Below are positions 1-9,094 of a stretch of 64,000 nt of DNA, piece after piece. The notes beneath the pieces were generated by a model, which made no database searches, was not told where the DNA came from, and worked only from the letters and a program-made list of their open reading frames with translations. This DNA comes from an uncultured Myxococcales bacterium (GTDB taxonomy: Bacteria; Myxococcota_A; UBA9042; CAIXZC01). Within the stretch, counting starts at the first letter, position 1, and the number at the start of each line of letters is the position of its first letter. The stretch covers positions 1 to 64,000 of the forward strand of contig CAITUV010000058.1 of the NCBI GenBank assembly GCA_903895725.1, written 5' to 3'. The position numbers were made by a program, and so were the translations under genes.

Positions 1-675
<675 letters not shown>

Positions 676-756
676 TTGGAGGTCCGGACCGAAGTCCGGC
701 GAGTTTACTACTCGATCCTCAAAGGATCGTTCGAATGACCTGCACCTGCTTTCCAG

Positions 757-770
757 TTGTCAAAGAGCAA
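757..770 (-). promoter_or_regulatory. boxA antitermination element in the rRNA leader
   Basis: On the minus strand this reads TTGCTCTTTGACAA, nearly identical to the known rrn boxA core TGCTCTTTAACAA. It lies about 80 bases upstream of the mature 16S 5' end, between promoter P2 and the gene, as expected for an Nus-factor antitermination signal in an rRNA leader. Confidence 0.8.
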
Positions 771-806
771 CCCGCTCTTCACGGTGGCCCCTGCGGCCGG
801 GATGGG

Positions 807-835
807 AATGTATCCATCCCCGGGGGGCGTGTCAA
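807..835 (-). promoter_or_regulatory. rRNA operon promoter P2
   Basis: Minus strand: perfect -35 TTGACA (830-835), 17-bp spacer, -10 TACATT (807-812). Two runs of eight A lie directly upstream on the transcribed strand (838-858), resembling an UP element. It is the promoter nearest the 16S gene. Confidence 0.75.
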
Positions 836-960
836 GCTTTTTTTTCCGCTTTTTTTTGGAGCGGAACTGCCGACACCCAAAGTCGGTCACATCCAGGCGA
901 CCGTCTTCCACCGAACCGATTTTCATCCGCTCCGGGGTTTCCCGCCGGAGGTGAGGCTGA

Positions 961-989
961 CTTATACGCTCCCCCTCTGAGGGTGTCAA
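961..989 (-). promoter_or_regulatory. rRNA operon promoter P1
   Basis: Minus strand: -35 TTGACA (984-989), 17-bp spacer, -10 TATAAG (961-966), preceded by an eight-A run (992-999) that abuts the lgt stop codon. With P2 150 bp downstream this gives the tandem P1-P2 arrangement known from E. coli rrn operons. The region 841-960 between the promoters shows no reading frame or other signal. Confidence 0.8.
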
Positions 990-998
990 CATTTTTTT

Positions 999-1913
999 TC
1001 AGGCCCGCGCAACTTTTCTTGCGGCACGCCTCCGAAGCACAATCCAGGCCGGTACGGCGGCCATCACGATGAGTGCGGCAACGAACTGCGACGTGGACAG
1101 CGGCAGTCCCAGAGTGGTCGTCCCACGAATTGCATCGCCCCGGATGCACTCCACCAGGAAGCGCACGACCGCATAGTACACCAGGAACGCCAGCATCACC
1201 TCGCCGTGGAACCGGCGGTGCGGCAGCAGCAGCATCACCAGCACGAACGCAGAGAAGCCCTTCAGCGACAGCAGGAGCTGTGTCGGGTGGACTCCCATCG
1301 ACAGAAACTCCGCGGTTCGATCGAGCGCCCCTTGGTAGTGTTGGTTGAATGCCGGCGATCCGCCCGGGATCCACTGGGCCACGCCGGGGTTCGACCAGCG
1401 GGGGAACCGCACCGCCCAGGCCGCTGCCGTCGCGTCCCCGAAATCGCAGCCGAACAGAAAGCAGCCCAGCCGGGTGATCCCCGTGCCCAGAGCCAGTGCC
1501 GGGGCCACTCCGTCTGCCATTCCCAGGTAGTCGGCCTTGATGATCACGGCTGCGATCGCACTGACGATCAGGCCGCCCAGGAAGCCCCCGTAGGCCACGA
1601 GCCCACCCTCCTGGAACCGGAAGAAGGCCACCAGCGAGAACTTGTCCGGTGCACTGGCGATGAAGTAGAGCAGCCTTGCCCCCACGATCGCCCCGATCGC
1701 CGCCACGATGAAAAGGATCTGCGCCTTGCGGCGATCCTGGTCGAGCCGCTCGATGAAGTACGTGCTCAGCACCCAACCCACGAGGAACGACAGTCCAAGC
1801 ATGACGCCGTAGGCGAACAGCGGCCGTCCGCCGATCTGCGTGCCTCCGATCAGCGGGACGAAGTCGGGAATCTGGCCCAGCCACTCGGGGAGGCGAAAGA
1901 TGTACGGTCTCAC
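999..1913 (-). CDS. lgt: Phosphatidylglycerol:prolipoprotein diacylglyceryl transferase
   Basis: Lgt transfers diacylglycerol from phosphatidylglycerol to the lipobox cysteine of prelipoproteins at the inner membrane, the first step of lipoprotein maturation. The 304-aa protein has several hydrophobic segments and the family pattern: GARLLYF near 78, the glycine-rich GGLVAYGGFLGG at 103-114 (Y108 sits where E. coli has His103, a common variant), RLGCFLFG near 140, and HPTQL near 200. The start is GTG at 1913 with TGAGG upstream; that SD overlaps the stop codon of the histidine kinase gene, so the two are probably translationally coupled. Length is normal for the family. At least ten lipobox proteins are encoded in this window, consistent with heavy Lgt use. 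The gene sits directly upstream of the rrn promoters on the same strand. Confidence 0.93.
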   Translation of the reverse strand: MRPYIFRLPEWLGQIPDFVPLIGGTQIGGRPLFAYGVMLGLSFLVGWVLSTYFIERLDQDRRKAQILFIVAAIGAIVGARLLYFIASAPDKFSLVAFFRFQEGGLVAYGGFLGGLIVSAIAAVIIKADYLGMADGVAPALALGTGITRLGCFLFGCDFGDATAAAWAVRFPRWSNPGVAQWIPGGSPAFNQHYQGALDRTAEFLSMGVHPTQLLLSLKGFSAFVLVMLLLPHRRFHGEVMLAFLVYYAVVRFLVECIRGDAIRGTTTLGLPLSTSQFVAALIVMAAVPAWIVLRRRAARKVARA

Positions 1914-1921
1914 GGGAAACC

Positions 1922-3574
1922 TCAGTCGTTTCGGGCGTTGGTGGGAATCTGGAGATGGAAAATGCTGCCGCCACCAGGGTTATCTTCGACCCAAACCTTC
2001 CCGTGGTGCGCTTCGGCCACACGGCGCACGAGGGTGAGGCCGATCCCCGCCCCGCCGAAGCGCCGGGTCAGGACCGGCTCCTCCTGGACAAAGGGCTCGA
2101 AGATCCGCTCCTTGGCCTCCTCCCTCACTCCGGGGCCACGATCGCTGACCCGAATCACCAGGTCACGGCCCCGCAGCGAGGTCTCGACGAGCACGGCACC
2201 ACCATCCGGGCTGAACCGTACGGCATTGGAGAGAAGCGCACGGAATGCACGGCGCAACGAGGCACCGTCGGCCTGGACGATGCCGATCGTGCCGACAATG
2301 ACGGCCTCCACGGTGATGTTGCGCTCGGCCCCCACGGCTCGGGCCCACGTGCACGAGTCGACCACGATGCCGTTGGGATCGCACGGGTAGAGGCGCCATC
2401 CTTCGATCCGGTTGTCGAGACGGGTCAGTGTGAGCAGATCCTCGACGAGCTCCCGCAGGCGCATGGCTCCGGCGTTGATGCGGAAGACCATGTCCCGTGC
2501 CTCCTCCGGAAGCGTGTCCCGCTGCTCGTGCAGAAGCTGCGTGAACCCGATGAGCGGGTTGAGCGGCGTTCTCAGCTCGTGGCTCAGCAGAGCCAGAAAA
2601 TCCGTGCGGATCCGGGCGGCGGCCTCGGCCGCTTCCCGGGCGTGGACCAGGCGGACTCGATCGTCCTCTTTCTGGAGCCACAGTGCGATCGCCCGAGCGG
2701 CGGACACCACCGATCGCCCCTCGTCGGGACCCCAGTCCCGGATGGCATCCCGATCTTCAAGAACCAGGACGGCGTGGACCGAGTCGCCGAATTCCACGGG
2801 GATCGTGCGGATCCGACGGATCGCACGCTCGCGGAAAACGCCCGACAGGAGCGGGTCGAGCTCACTGGCCACGAAGTCTCCGATCCCGTCGCTGCCGACA
2901 CCCAGCTCATGAATCAGCAGCCCCAGGCCTTCCGGGGCCCCGCTCAACAAATACTTGCGGCTCACCGAATACTGGGCCGGTCGGATGGTTCCGGATTGGA
3001 CCGGGAGCAGCAGAACCGACGGGAGGTCGATTCCCTGCGCCACGATCCGGCAGATCTCATTGCACGATTCCTCGGACCGGCGGGCCTCGAAGAGGTACGC
3101 GGAAAGCGTGCTGAAACAGTACTCGCTTTTCCGCTTGCGCTGCAGCTCCTCGCGCAGGACGAATTCGTGTGTCACGTTGCGGAAAGTCCACAGCCGGCCG
3201 ACGAACTCCCCCTTGCGATCGTGGAGCGGTGCCGAGGATCGCTCGAGCACAGCGAGGTCGGGCTGGAGCACGGTGAGGATGTCCGTCCGCTGTTCCCGCT
3301 GGCTGGCCACCAACCGCTCGAGGTCTTCCCGGACCGCATGGGAGTTGGCCAGCCTGGGAATCAGGAGATTCCAGAACTCGCTCTCCGGCCGGCCCTTGAG
3401 CTGCACGTCCTGCATGCCCAGCGTGTCGAGGAGCCTCCTTCCCACCGACTGGATGCGCAGCTCGCCGTTTCGCTGGACGGAAAGGAGCACGCCCAGGGAC
3501 AACGTCTCCAGCGTCGCATCGAACAGCAATGCCTTGCTGATGGTAGTCTTCGGTCTGCTCTTGCGGGGCGGCAT
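1922..3574 (-). CDS. Soluble sensor histidine kinase (PAS-like, GAF-like, HisKA, HATPase)
   Basis: A 550-aa cytoplasmic histidine kinase with no obvious membrane segment. The first ~130 residues look PAS-like, residues ~145-305 GAF-like. A coiled linker leads into the HisKA H-box LSHELRTPLNP (phospho-acceptor about His332), then an HATPase_c domain with an N-box (LLSNAVRFSP), DRGPGV, the F-box-like region EPFVQEE and the G2-type GGAGIGLTLV. The ATG at 3574 is chosen over an upstream in-frame start at 3631 because GGAGAGG lies seven bases before it. No response regulator is adjacent, so it is an orphan kinase here; the signal is unknown. lgt follows after 8 bp and is probably co-transcribed. 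A TATAGT -10-like box lies at about 3600-3605. Confidence 0.9.
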   Translation of the reverse strand: MPPRKSRPKTTISKALLFDATLETLSLGVLLSVQRNGELRIQSVGRRLLDTLGMQDVQLKGRPESEFWNLLIPRLANSHAVREDLERLVASQREQRTDILTVLQPDLAVLERSSAPLHDRKGEFVGRLWTFRNVTHEFVLREELQRKRKSEYCFSTLSAYLFEARRSEESCNEICRIVAQGIDLPSVLLLPVQSGTIRPAQYSVSRKYLLSGAPEGLGLLIHELGVGSDGIGDFVASELDPLLSGVFRERAIRRIRTIPVEFGDSVHAVLVLEDRDAIRDWGPDEGRSVVSAARAIALWLQKEDDRVRLVHAREAAEAAARIRTDFLALLSHELRTPLNPLIGFTQLLHEQRDTLPEEARDMVFRINAGAMRLRELVEDLLTLTRLDNRIEGWRLYPCDPNGIVVDSCTWARAVGAERNITVEAVIVGTIGIVQADGASLRRAFRALLSNAVRFSPDGGAVLVETSLRGRDLVIRVSDRGPGVREEAKERIFEPFVQEEPVLTRRFGGAGIGLTLVRRVAEAHHGKVWVEDNPGGGSIFHLQIPTNARND

Positions 3575-3769
3575 TTCGAGCCTCTCCAGGTCGACTCGAC
3601 TATAGTCGGCCCGGGACGACAAGTCCAGCAAAACGGAAGAAGCGATCGCCAGAGGAAAACAGCGCTGCCGACCGCTCTGGAAGCGGGCCGGACAGGGCAG
3701 AGCGGTTGCGCGACGCCGGTGGATGTGGTAGGCAGACGACTGGAGGCGATCGCCGCATCGGAGGACGAC

Positions 3770-4270
3770 TTGGAGACGCTCGGCACGGCATTGCAGTTTA
3801 CCTCGGAGGGAGTGGAGCAGACCGAGCGGGCCGGGATGCTCCTGGGTGCGCTTCTCATGCCCGGCGACGTGGTGGGGCTGGTCGGCGATCTCGGGGCCGG
3901 GAAGACCGCTTTCGTGCGCGGTGTGGCGCGCGGGGCCGGCGTTCCGGAAGGGTACCCGGTGAACAGCCCGACCTTCACTATATTAAATGTATATGGCGGC
4001 CGCTTCCCCATCTTCCACCTGGACCTCTATCGACTGGACGATCAAAGCGAGCTGGAAGGGGTCGGCATATCCGAGCTCCTCGCGGGGCACGGAGTCCTCC
4101 TTGTCGAGTGGGCGGAACGGTATCCCGAGGCATTGTCCAGCGATCGCCTGCTGGTGAGCATTCAGACGACCGGACCGACCACGCGGAGCTTCCGGTTCGA
4201 AGCAACCGGCCCCCTGAGCCGGGAGCTGCTCGATGAGCTTGGGAGCGCTCTGGAAACGAGCCGGGTCTGA
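3770..4270 (+). CDS. tsaE: tRNA threonylcarbamoyladenosine biosynthesis ATPase TsaE
   Basis: TsaE is the ATPase partner of TsaB/TsaD in making t6A37 on ANN-decoding tRNAs. The 166-aa protein shows the P-loop GDLGAGKT (about residues 40-47), NSPTFTI in the switch-like region, FHLDLYRL and LLVEWAERYPE, all standard for the family. No ATG lies early enough to keep the N-terminal strand; TTG at 3770 with GGAGG five to six bases upstream gives the right N-terminus. The reading frame is open far upstream (to 1955), but that is the shadow of the opposite-strand kinase. The gene is divergent from the kinase with a 195-bp gap. Normal length; function confident, start moderately so. Confidence 0.92.
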   Translation: METLGTALQFTSEGVEQTERAGMLLGALLMPGDVVGLVGDLGAGKTAFVRGVARGAGVPEGYPVNSPTFTILNVYGGRFPIFHLDLYRLDDQSELEGVGISELLAGHGVLLVEWAERYPEALSSDRLLVSIQTTGPTTRSFRFEATGPLSRELLDELGSALETSRV

Positions 4271-4376
4271 GCCTGCGCTCGGCGGGGCCCGTCGCCACGT
4301 ATCGTTTTCCGGAAGGGGCCTTGAATCAGGCCTCCTGTGGTGCGCTGCAGGCGAAGCGATCGCCCATCGGAATTCC

Positions 4377-6011
4377 TCAGGATTGAGCCAGCTCGAGTTG
4401 AAGCGATCGCCGGGCGGCCCGGTCGTTCCAGGCAGTGGCATCGGCGACGTCCACATGTCCTTGCGGAACGAGCCGGATGTGAAAGACGCCCCGATCGGCC
4501 AGTGCGTCGAGGGTTCCGGCCACCTCCGATCGTGAGCCGTCAGGGATACCGATCTCGGCCTGCACGGCCAACGATCGCAGGGACAGGAGGTTGTCCAGCC
4601 CCTGTATGGCCTGCTCCGCCGCAGCCGCGTCCCCGGTGCAGCGGGCCAGGAAGGAAATCGGGGCGGGAATCCTGAAGACGACAAAGCGTGCACCGGCCTG
4701 GCCCACTTTCCGGGTCCAGTCCGGCAGCGAGAAGATGCGGCCGTTGGTTGTGAATCCAACGTGAACCCCCTGGGCCGCCAGGAGCTTCACCATGGAGAAG
4801 AAGCGAGGGTGGAGGGCCGGCTCTCCGCCCGACAGGAGAACGGCCTCCCGGGCACCACGGGCCGCTGCGGCCTCGAGCCTGCGAGTCAGTCGGATGGGAG
4901 ACAGCGCCCCCTTCCCCTCGAGCCGGCAAGGGCACCACGCACAGTTCTGGTTGCAGCGATCGGAGATCGGAACGGAAGCGGCGTTGACGGCCCTTCGGGC
5001 GCCCGCCCGCTTCGCAATTCCGGCTGCGATCGGGGCATCGACCTCGGGTGGAAGATGGAAGGCCCCCGGGGCAAGCCCGGCCAGAGGAAACGGCCGGAAC
5101 TCCCCCTGGCCGTGGATCCGCAGGTAGCGGAAGTTCACTCCGGGGCACAGGCCGGACACCGGGCATTCCATGCACGCGTTGACCCGGTAGTACTGCGAGA
5201 GATCCGGGTCCGGTGCCGAGTTCTCGATCTCCCAGGTCTGCTTGGCATACAGGACGCCCCGCAGCTTCTCACGCGTGGCACGAAGGAACAGGAAATGCGG
5301 GCCCAGCACGCACCCGGGAACCGAGTCGACCGTGTAGGGAAGACGGCTGGCTCGAGCGAGATCGAGTGCCTCCCGCAGTGGGGAAGCCACCTCCGAGTAC
5401 CGAGGCACGAGCGACGGGTCGAGCTCGGGGTAGCCGATCGGGTCCACGAAGTTGAAGAACAGCTCGTCCACAAAAGCGTGGTGCGCTGCCACGTGCCGGA
5501 CGAAGGCCGGCAGCTCGGCCCAGTTCTCCGAGAAGATCACGAAGTTGAGGGAGACGCCTGGCCGGCAAAGCCCATCCGGAGGGGCTTCGAGAAGCTCGAG
5601 CGCTGCCCGCTGTCTGTCCGCCGTGTTCTTCCTGCGCGAGATGCGATCGGCCCTGTCCGGAACGAACGAGTGGACCGAGATCTCGATGGACGTCATGCCG
5701 GCCCGCAGCAGATCGGCCAGCAGCGGTGCGGTCAGCAGCGTACCGTTGGAGGTGATGCCGACCCGCAGCCCCTGCTCCCGGGCAAACGCCACGAGCTCGG
5801 GAAGATCTCTGCGGACGAGCGGCTCGCCACCGATGAAGGTGACCGATTCCGCCCCCTGGGACCGGACCTGGGCAATGCGGGAGCGGGCCTCATCCGTCGT
5901 GAGGTGCATTCCTCCCGACTTCACGCGGCCGTCGCAGCAGAACATGCAGTCCTGGTTGCAGCGGACGGTCAGATTCACGAGGCCGCAGATGGTGGGAGTG
6001 GACGACTCCAT
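4377..6011 (-). CDS. Tandem double radical SAM protein with SPASM-like cysteines
   Basis: A 544-aa protein with two complete radical SAM cores in one chain. Domain 1 has C18-x3-C22-x2-C25 (CNQDCMFC), the GGEPLVR motif and an auxiliary-cluster-like C280-x2-C283-x5-C289 (CMECPVSGLC). Domain 2 has C353-x3-C357-x2-C360 (CNQNCAWC) and its own SGGEPALHP. Radical SAM enzymes bind a 4Fe-4S cluster and cleave SAM to make a 5'-deoxyadenosyl radical; the SPASM-like region suggests peptide or protein modification, but the substrate is unknown and no small precursor peptide is seen nearby. The ATG at 6011 overlaps the stop of the upstream barrel gene by one base (TGATG), with CTGAGG as SD, so translation is coupled. 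Last gene of the operon starting at 10267. Confidence 0.85.
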   Translation of the reverse strand: MESSTPTICGLVNLTVRCNQDCMFCCDGRVKSGGMHLTTDEARSRIAQVRSQGAESVTFIGGEPLVRRDLPELVAFAREQGLRVGITSNGTLLTAPLLADLLRAGMTSIEISVHSFVPDRADRISRRKNTADRQRAALELLEAPPDGLCRPGVSLNFVIFSENWAELPAFVRHVAAHHAFVDELFFNFVDPIGYPELDPSLVPRYSEVASPLREALDLARASRLPYTVDSVPGCVLGPHFLFLRATREKLRGVLYAKQTWEIENSAPDPDLSQYYRVNACMECPVSGLCPGVNFRYLRIHGQGEFRPFPLAGLAPGAFHLPPEVDAPIAAGIAKRAGARRAVNAASVPISDRCNQNCAWCPCRLEGKGALSPIRLTRRLEAAAARGAREAVLLSGGEPALHPRFFSMVKLLAAQGVHVGFTTNGRIFSLPDWTRKVGQAGARFVVFRIPAPISFLARCTGDAAAAEQAIQGLDNLLSLRSLAVQAEIGIPDGSRSEVAGTLDALADRGVFHIRLVPQGHVDVADATAWNDRAARRSLQLELAQS

Positions 6012-7705
6012 CAGAACCTCAGGGTCAGCTCGCCCTTCACCCCTTCGAACGGCGGGAACGTGCGGCACATTCCGCCAGCGCACTTCAGCCCGCCTCGGGA
6101 CGAGCCTCCGAACAGCTTGAAGTAGGAGCCGGACAGGAAGCGGAACACGGCCTCGCCCGAATAGAAATCCCCCTTCTCGTTGGGGCCGGGCTGGTCCGAG
6201 TGCTCATAGTTGAACACGAGCGCCAGCCAGGGTGCAAATGCGTACGTCGTCGAGGCCTGGGCGATGATGTATTCCGTCCCTTCGTTGGGGCGATCGTAGT
6301 TCTCCATCCGTCCCTGGAGCTGGAGCGAATGGGAGCCGATCAGCGGGAATTGGACGTCCGCACCGAGGTGCCACATGTTCTCCCGGGTGAAGTGGAAGTC
6401 CTCCTGGCGATAGCCCCCGGCCAGGTTGCCCGAAATCGACAGCGAATCGATGCGCTGCTCCCAGCCGGCGATTCCGTGCCGGACGAAGTAGTCCCCCATG
6501 GCCTCGTCCCCGGTCGTGGCATCGACGAAGTGGGCGTAGCTGGCATAGGCCACGCCGGACAGCGGCGATACTTCGACATCGACCCGCAGGCGGCCTCCCG
6601 CCACGTCGTAAGGGCGATCGTTGCGAACGAACAGGTGCTCGTCGTCGATGGGGGGGAGCACTCCGTAGTACACGAAGTCAGAGACTCCGGACGGCCCGGT
6701 CACCTTGGTTCCCATGAAGTTGGTCTGACTTTCCGATTCCGGCAGGCGGCTGTCGTACCACTTGGCCTCGAGGAGCAGGTGGACGATGTCGACGCCGGTC
6801 GTGATCGAGCCGTACACGGCCTGGCCCACGAAGGACTCGGGCGTCTCCTCGTCGGCGAGCGGCTCGAAGGTTTCCAGCATGGCATCGTACTCGGCAAACA
6901 GGGAACCGAGGATGGGCAGGTTGTTGACTGCCAATCCGGGGCCGACGATCGCAAGGGAGCTCCGGCGATAGCTTACCGGCTCCTGCTCCTGCGGGGCGTG
7001 GATGAGTGCCGGTACGTCCGGCACCGAGAGGTCACGGGCATCCTGGAGGAAGCTTCCGTGAGCCGAGAGGCGCAGGCTCGATACCGGAGTCACCCGGACC
7101 TCCGCACCGGCCAGCAGATCGTTGGGATCGGGCAGGAATTCCTCGACCTTGTCGCCGACATTGACCACGTTGGCCAGGCCGCCCAGGAGGGTCACTCCGA
7201 CCATCGGCTGCTGCAGCGACACCTTGAGCCCTCGAAGCGTGGTATCGGTGGACAGCTCATCCACCTTCTTGATGCACAGGGCGATCCCCTTTCCCAGGCA
7301 TCCGTAAACGTCCCCGGCCTCCAGAGTCAACTTCCACAACCGGGATCGCAAGAAGATCTTCTCGACCGTGACATCGTGATCGAAGTCCTCGTCGAAGGCG
7401 TCTGCCGATGCCCCGGAATCTGGGCCCAGGAAACCCGCGGCATCGAGCCGGAGCCCCACTTGAAGCCACGGGGCATCCGCTCCGAGGTTGAGGCGGCTCT
7501 TGAGATCGAAGTAGTCGTACGTGCCCGCTCCGTTGTCATAGGCCTGGTTGCGATGCCAGTCCACGTAGAGGCTCTCGGTGAGGGTGAAATCCACCTCTCC
7601 GGCCGAGAAAAGCTGGGCATGGGCCGGCAGCGGGCTGACCAGGAGGAGCAGCAGCGCGGCAGCGGATGCCGAAAGCAGTGTCGCGGTCAACGGAATCCGG
7701 TTCAT
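6011..7705 (-). CDS. Outer-membrane beta-barrel protein of unknown function
   Basis: A 564-aa exported protein: signal peptide about 1-30 ending PAHA, then alternating hydrophobic/aromatic strands throughout, and a C-terminus ending LTLRF. A terminal phenylalanine is the usual BAM recognition mark of outer-membrane barrels. Near the C-terminus is a pair of cysteines (LKCAGGMC), and residues near 135-145 include another pair (YGCLGKGIALC). The gene sits between a TlpA-like thiol protein (23 bp upstream) and the tandem radical SAM gene (1-nt overlap), so the three likely act together. Paired cysteines beside a TlpA protein suggest disulfide chemistry, which is inference. No specific family is claimed. 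Confidence 0.75.
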   Translation of the reverse strand: MNRIPLTATLLSASAAALLLLLVSPLPAHAQLFSAGEVDFTLTESLYVDWHRNQAYDNGAGTYDYFDLKSRLNLGADAPWLQVGLRLDAAGFLGPDSGASADAFDEDFDHDVTVEKIFLRSRLWKLTLEAGDVYGCLGKGIALCIKKVDELSTDTTLRGLKVSLQQPMVGVTLLGGLANVVNVGDKVEEFLPDPNDLLAGAEVRVTPVSSLRLSAHGSFLQDARDLSVPDVPALIHAPQEQEPVSYRRSSLAIVGPGLAVNNLPILGSLFAEYDAMLETFEPLADEETPESFVGQAVYGSITTGVDIVHLLLEAKWYDSRLPESESQTNFMGTKVTGPSGVSDFVYYGVLPPIDDEHLFVRNDRPYDVAGGRLRVDVEVSPLSGVAYASYAHFVDATTGDEAMGDYFVRHGIAGWEQRIDSLSISGNLAGGYRQEDFHFTRENMWHLGADVQFPLIGSHSLQLQGRMENYDRPNEGTEYIIAQASTTYAFAPWLALVFNYEHSDQPGPNEKGDFYSGEAVFRFLSGSYFKLFGGSSRGGLKCAGGMCRTFPPFEGVKGELTLRF

Positions 7706-7728
7706 CTGGACCTCCCGGAAGGGAAACG

Positions 7729-8268
7729 CTACTGGGCCTGCGGCTCGAGCAGCCCCTTGACCAACGATTCGAGCTCCGGCTGATCTCCGACCGTGAACCC
7801 GTCCTTCTTCTTTACCAGGTTTCCCTTGCTATCGAAGATCAGGAGGTACGGCAGCACACCTTTGGTATTGAGGAGCTGCGTCGCCTCGCTCTGCCGATCG
7901 ATGGCCACGGAGAACGTGTAGCGGTTCCGCTCGATGAGCGGGGAGACCTGGTCCTCGGTATCCGGCGGGTCGAGGCTGATGCTGATGATCTTGAGCCCCT
8001 TGTCCCCGTAAGCTTCGTGCAGCTTCTGCAGGAAGGGCATCTCGGACTTGCACGGCTTGCAGAACGTCGCCCAGAAGCTGACGATCAGCACGTCCTTGCC
8101 CAGGTGGTCACCAAACGACAGCGTCCCCCCTTTCAGGTCGGTGAGCGTGAGCCCGGACAGCATCCCGGCATCGGAGCGGTCCCCGGTGCCCGAGACCTGG
8201 GCGGCGGAGCAGCCGAAAAGACCCAGCGCCAGGACGGACAACGCAACAATCGAGCGACCAAGGTTCAT
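7729..8268 (-). CDS. TlpA-like thioredoxin-fold lipoprotein
   Basis: A 179-aa thiol:disulfide oxidoreductase of the TlpA/ResA type anchored as a lipoprotein. It has a signal sequence and lipobox LFGC (C20), the active site WATFCKPCK (C70, C73), and the cis-Pro region GVLPYLLIFD. Such proteins reduce or isomerise periplasmic disulfides, for example in cytochrome c or other envelope proteins. An in-frame GTG at 8280 overlaps the upstream stop, but ATG at 8268 has AGGG six bases before it and gives a proper signal peptide. Directly upstream is the DJ-1-like gene, downstream the Cys-containing barrel, which is a plausible partner. Confidence 0.9.
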   Translation of the reverse strand: MNLGRSIVALSVLALGLFGCSAAQVSGTGDRSDAGMLSGLTLTDLKGGTLSFGDHLGKDVLIVSFWATFCKPCKSEMPFLQKLHEAYGDKGLKIISISLDPPDTEDQVSPLIERNRYTFSVAIDRQSEATQLLNTKGVLPYLLIFDSKGNLVKKKDGFTVGDQPELESLVKGLLEPQAQ

Positions 8269-8276
8269 GGGTTCCC

Positions 8277-8990
8277 TCACTTGAGCAGGCCGAGGATGGC
8301 CTCGGCGAAATCGCCGGCTGCGGCCGGTCCGTTGGCCGTCACGATGCGGTTCTCGATCACCACCGGCTCGTCGCGGAAGTAGGCCCCTTCCGCACCGAGC
8401 TTCTCTGCGGTGAACTCCCCCCCGGTCCAGCTCGTCGCCTTGACCCCCTTGAGCACGCCGGCGTAGGCCAGCGTGAAAGGAGCCAGGCAGATGGCGGCCA
8501 CGACCTTGCCCTTGGCCAGGGCATCGCGGGCGAGCTGATGGGCCAGCTTCTCTTTGTGATAGAAGACCGATCCCGGGCCGCCCACGAACACGACGGCAGC
8601 GTAGTCATCGACCTTCTTGACCGCATCCTCGAGCAGCAGATCCACCTTGGCCTTGCCACCGAGCGAGCCGGTGGCCGTTCCTGCGTAAAAGGAAACCGTC
8701 TGCACCGTGAACCCGGCTGCCTCGAACTTCCCCTTGGGAATCTCGAGTTCCTTGTCCTGATACCCTTCGAACGCGACCACCATGGCAATGGTCTTGGAAG
8801 CTTCCGCGGCGGGGGCGGCTGCGGCCGGGTCAGCCCCCTTCGCCTGCCGATCTCCTGGCTTCGGATCTTCCCCCCTGGGTTCCTCCGCTACCCCCTTTCC
8901 CCCGACGAGCTGCCGGGCCTTGTCACACCCGGAGGTCCAGGCAGGAAGCAGCAGGACGAACAAGACAACGGTCCAGGCCATCGTACGCAT
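8277..8990 (-). CDS. DJ-1/PfpI-family lipoprotein
   Basis: A 237-aa exported member of the DJ-1/PfpI (class I glutamine amidotransferase-like) fold. The signal peptide ends in the lipobox TSGC (C22), followed by an Ala/Pro-rich linker to about residue 75. The nucleophile-elbow cysteine is present in AAICLAP (about C168), but the residue after it is Leu where PfpI proteases have His, so protease activity is not expected; glyoxalase/deglycase-like or chaperone roles remain possible. The start at 8990 is supported by AAGGAGG eight bases upstream; an in-frame upstream extension to 9098 lacks sequence typical of an exported protein. It follows a PCMT-like gene, so both may repair damaged envelope proteins (inference). 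Confidence 0.85.
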   Translation of the reverse strand: MRTMAWTVVLFVLLLPAWTSGCDKARQLVGGKGVAEEPRGEDPKPGDRQAKGADPAAAAPAAEASKTIAMVVAFEGYQDKELEIPKGKFEAAGFTVQTVSFYAGTATGSLGGKAKVDLLLEDAVKKVDDYAAVVFVGGPGSVFYHKEKLAHQLARDALAKGKVVAAICLAPFTLAYAGVLKGVKATSWTGGEFTAEKLGAEGAYFRDEPVVIENRIVTANGPAAAGDFAEAILGLLK

Positions 8991-9094
8991 CGAAGCACCT
9001 CCTTGGCCGATCACCCCCCAGACCCCACTGCAGGCGCCAGCGCCCCGAGGGCCCCTCCCGCGTGGTCGGGGCTGTGGGGGCCGGGGCTGGGATG

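Noticed and set aside
1955..3769. A long N-terminal extension of TsaE
   Set aside because: It is antisense to the histidine kinase, and TsaE is normally about 150-170 residues.
1552..4410. GCGATCGC cluster as evidence for cyanobacterial DNA
   Set aside because: lgt, kinase and tsaE fit the rest of the window in base composition and signals, and the 16S is not cyanobacterial.
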